Assembly: GCA_946886845.1 (NCBI GenBank) | Contig: CAMPJH010000100.1 | Span: 1-6,013 of the forward strand | Length of the DNA: 6,013 bases | Direction of reading: 5' to 3' | From: an uncultured Sphingomonas sp. | Lineage (GTDB): Bacteria; Pseudomonadota; Alphaproteobacteria; Sphingomonadales; Sphingomonadaceae | Shown: piece after piece, positions 5,952-6,013 of the stretch | How the letters are laid out: every line of letters begins with the position of its first letter | How positions within the stretch are numbered: the stretch's first letter is position 1 | Notes under the pieces: generated by a model | What the model saw: only the letters and a program-made list of their open reading frames with translations | The model's database searches: none | Told to the model about the DNA's origin: nothing | Position numbers and translations under genes: made by a program

Positions 5952-6013
5952 TGCCCCGTCGTCTAATGGTAAGACTACGGACTCTGAATCCGTCAATCGA
6001 GGTTCGAATCCTC
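5952..6013 (+). tRNA. tRNA-Gln (anticodon CTG), 3' end cut by the window
   Basis: Glutamine tRNA reading CAG. The acceptor 5' strand is TGCCCCG (5952-5958). The D arm is GTC/GAC (5961-5963, 5973-5975) with loop TAATGGTAA. The anticodon stem is ACGGA/TCCGT (5977-5981, 5989-5993), and the loop CTCTGAA holds anticodon CTG at 5984-5986. The T arm begins CGAGG (5998-6002) with loop TTCGAAT, then CCTC at the window end. The last T-stem base, the acceptor 3' strand and any encoded CCA lie outside. The U1 start and loop sequences are typical of bacterial tRNA-Gln. Confidence 0.96.

Noticed and set aside
1..6013. CRISPR array, insertion sequence, prophage, integrated element or new defence system
   Set aside because: No spaced direct repeats, terminal inverted repeats, transposase, integrase or unfamiliar gene cluster were seen. 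Every long real frame belongs to a known family. The tRNA could serve as an integration site, but its 3' end is outside the window.

Overview
The window is high-GC, gene-dense chromosomal DNA with no sign of mobile elements. Protein features suggest an alphaproteobacterium, probably a sphingomonad. These are an RNase E with a long E/A/P- and K/R-rich tail, a short Ppx/GppA next to RlmE, an M48-TPR protease with a DsbA-family partner, and GTG starts at tight GTGA overlaps. The taxon is an inference from family knowledge, not from a search.

Layout. (1) 1-1814, plus strand: the 3' part of rne (RNase E). It begins near the end of the S1 domain and contains the 5' sensor, the catalytic DNase I-like domain, the Zn-link, the small domain and a charge-segregated C-terminal scaffold. 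(2) 1815-1931: a 117-base intergenic stretch with no convincing terminator and one weak inverted repeat. (3) 1932-4057, plus strand: a two-gene operon of an exported, cysteine-free M48 metalloprotease with a TPR domain (BepA-like) and a membrane-anchored thiol oxidoreductase. The oxidoreductase has a CPYC active site and an N-terminal helical segment resembling the ScsC/Com1 group. The genes overlap by GTGA. (4) 4054-5783, minus strand: a two-gene operon, transcribed leftwards, of a short Ppx/GppA-family phosphatase followed by rlmE (23S rRNA 2'-O-methyltransferase), again overlapping by GTGA. The two operons converge and their stop codons share one CTAG tetranucleotide. (5) 5784-5951: a divergent regulatory region holding a GC-rich palindrome in the ppx leader, a weak leftward promoter candidate, a small hairpin and a good rightward promoter (TTGACA, 17-base spacer, TATCTC). 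(6) 5952-6013: tRNA-Gln(CTG), cut by the window end in its T stem.

How the genes fit together. One half of the window deals with RNA metabolism and ribosome maturation (RNase E, RlmE, tRNA-Gln), with the polyphosphate/(p)ppGpp-type phosphatase alongside. The M48-TPR/disulfide pair is best read as an envelope quality-control module, by analogy with BepA and disulfide rearrangement of LptD in E. coli. I found no new defence or mobile system. The most interesting points are the protease/thiol-isomerase pairing, the fully overlapped convergent operons with their competing hairpins, and the structured divergent region between ppx and the tRNA.
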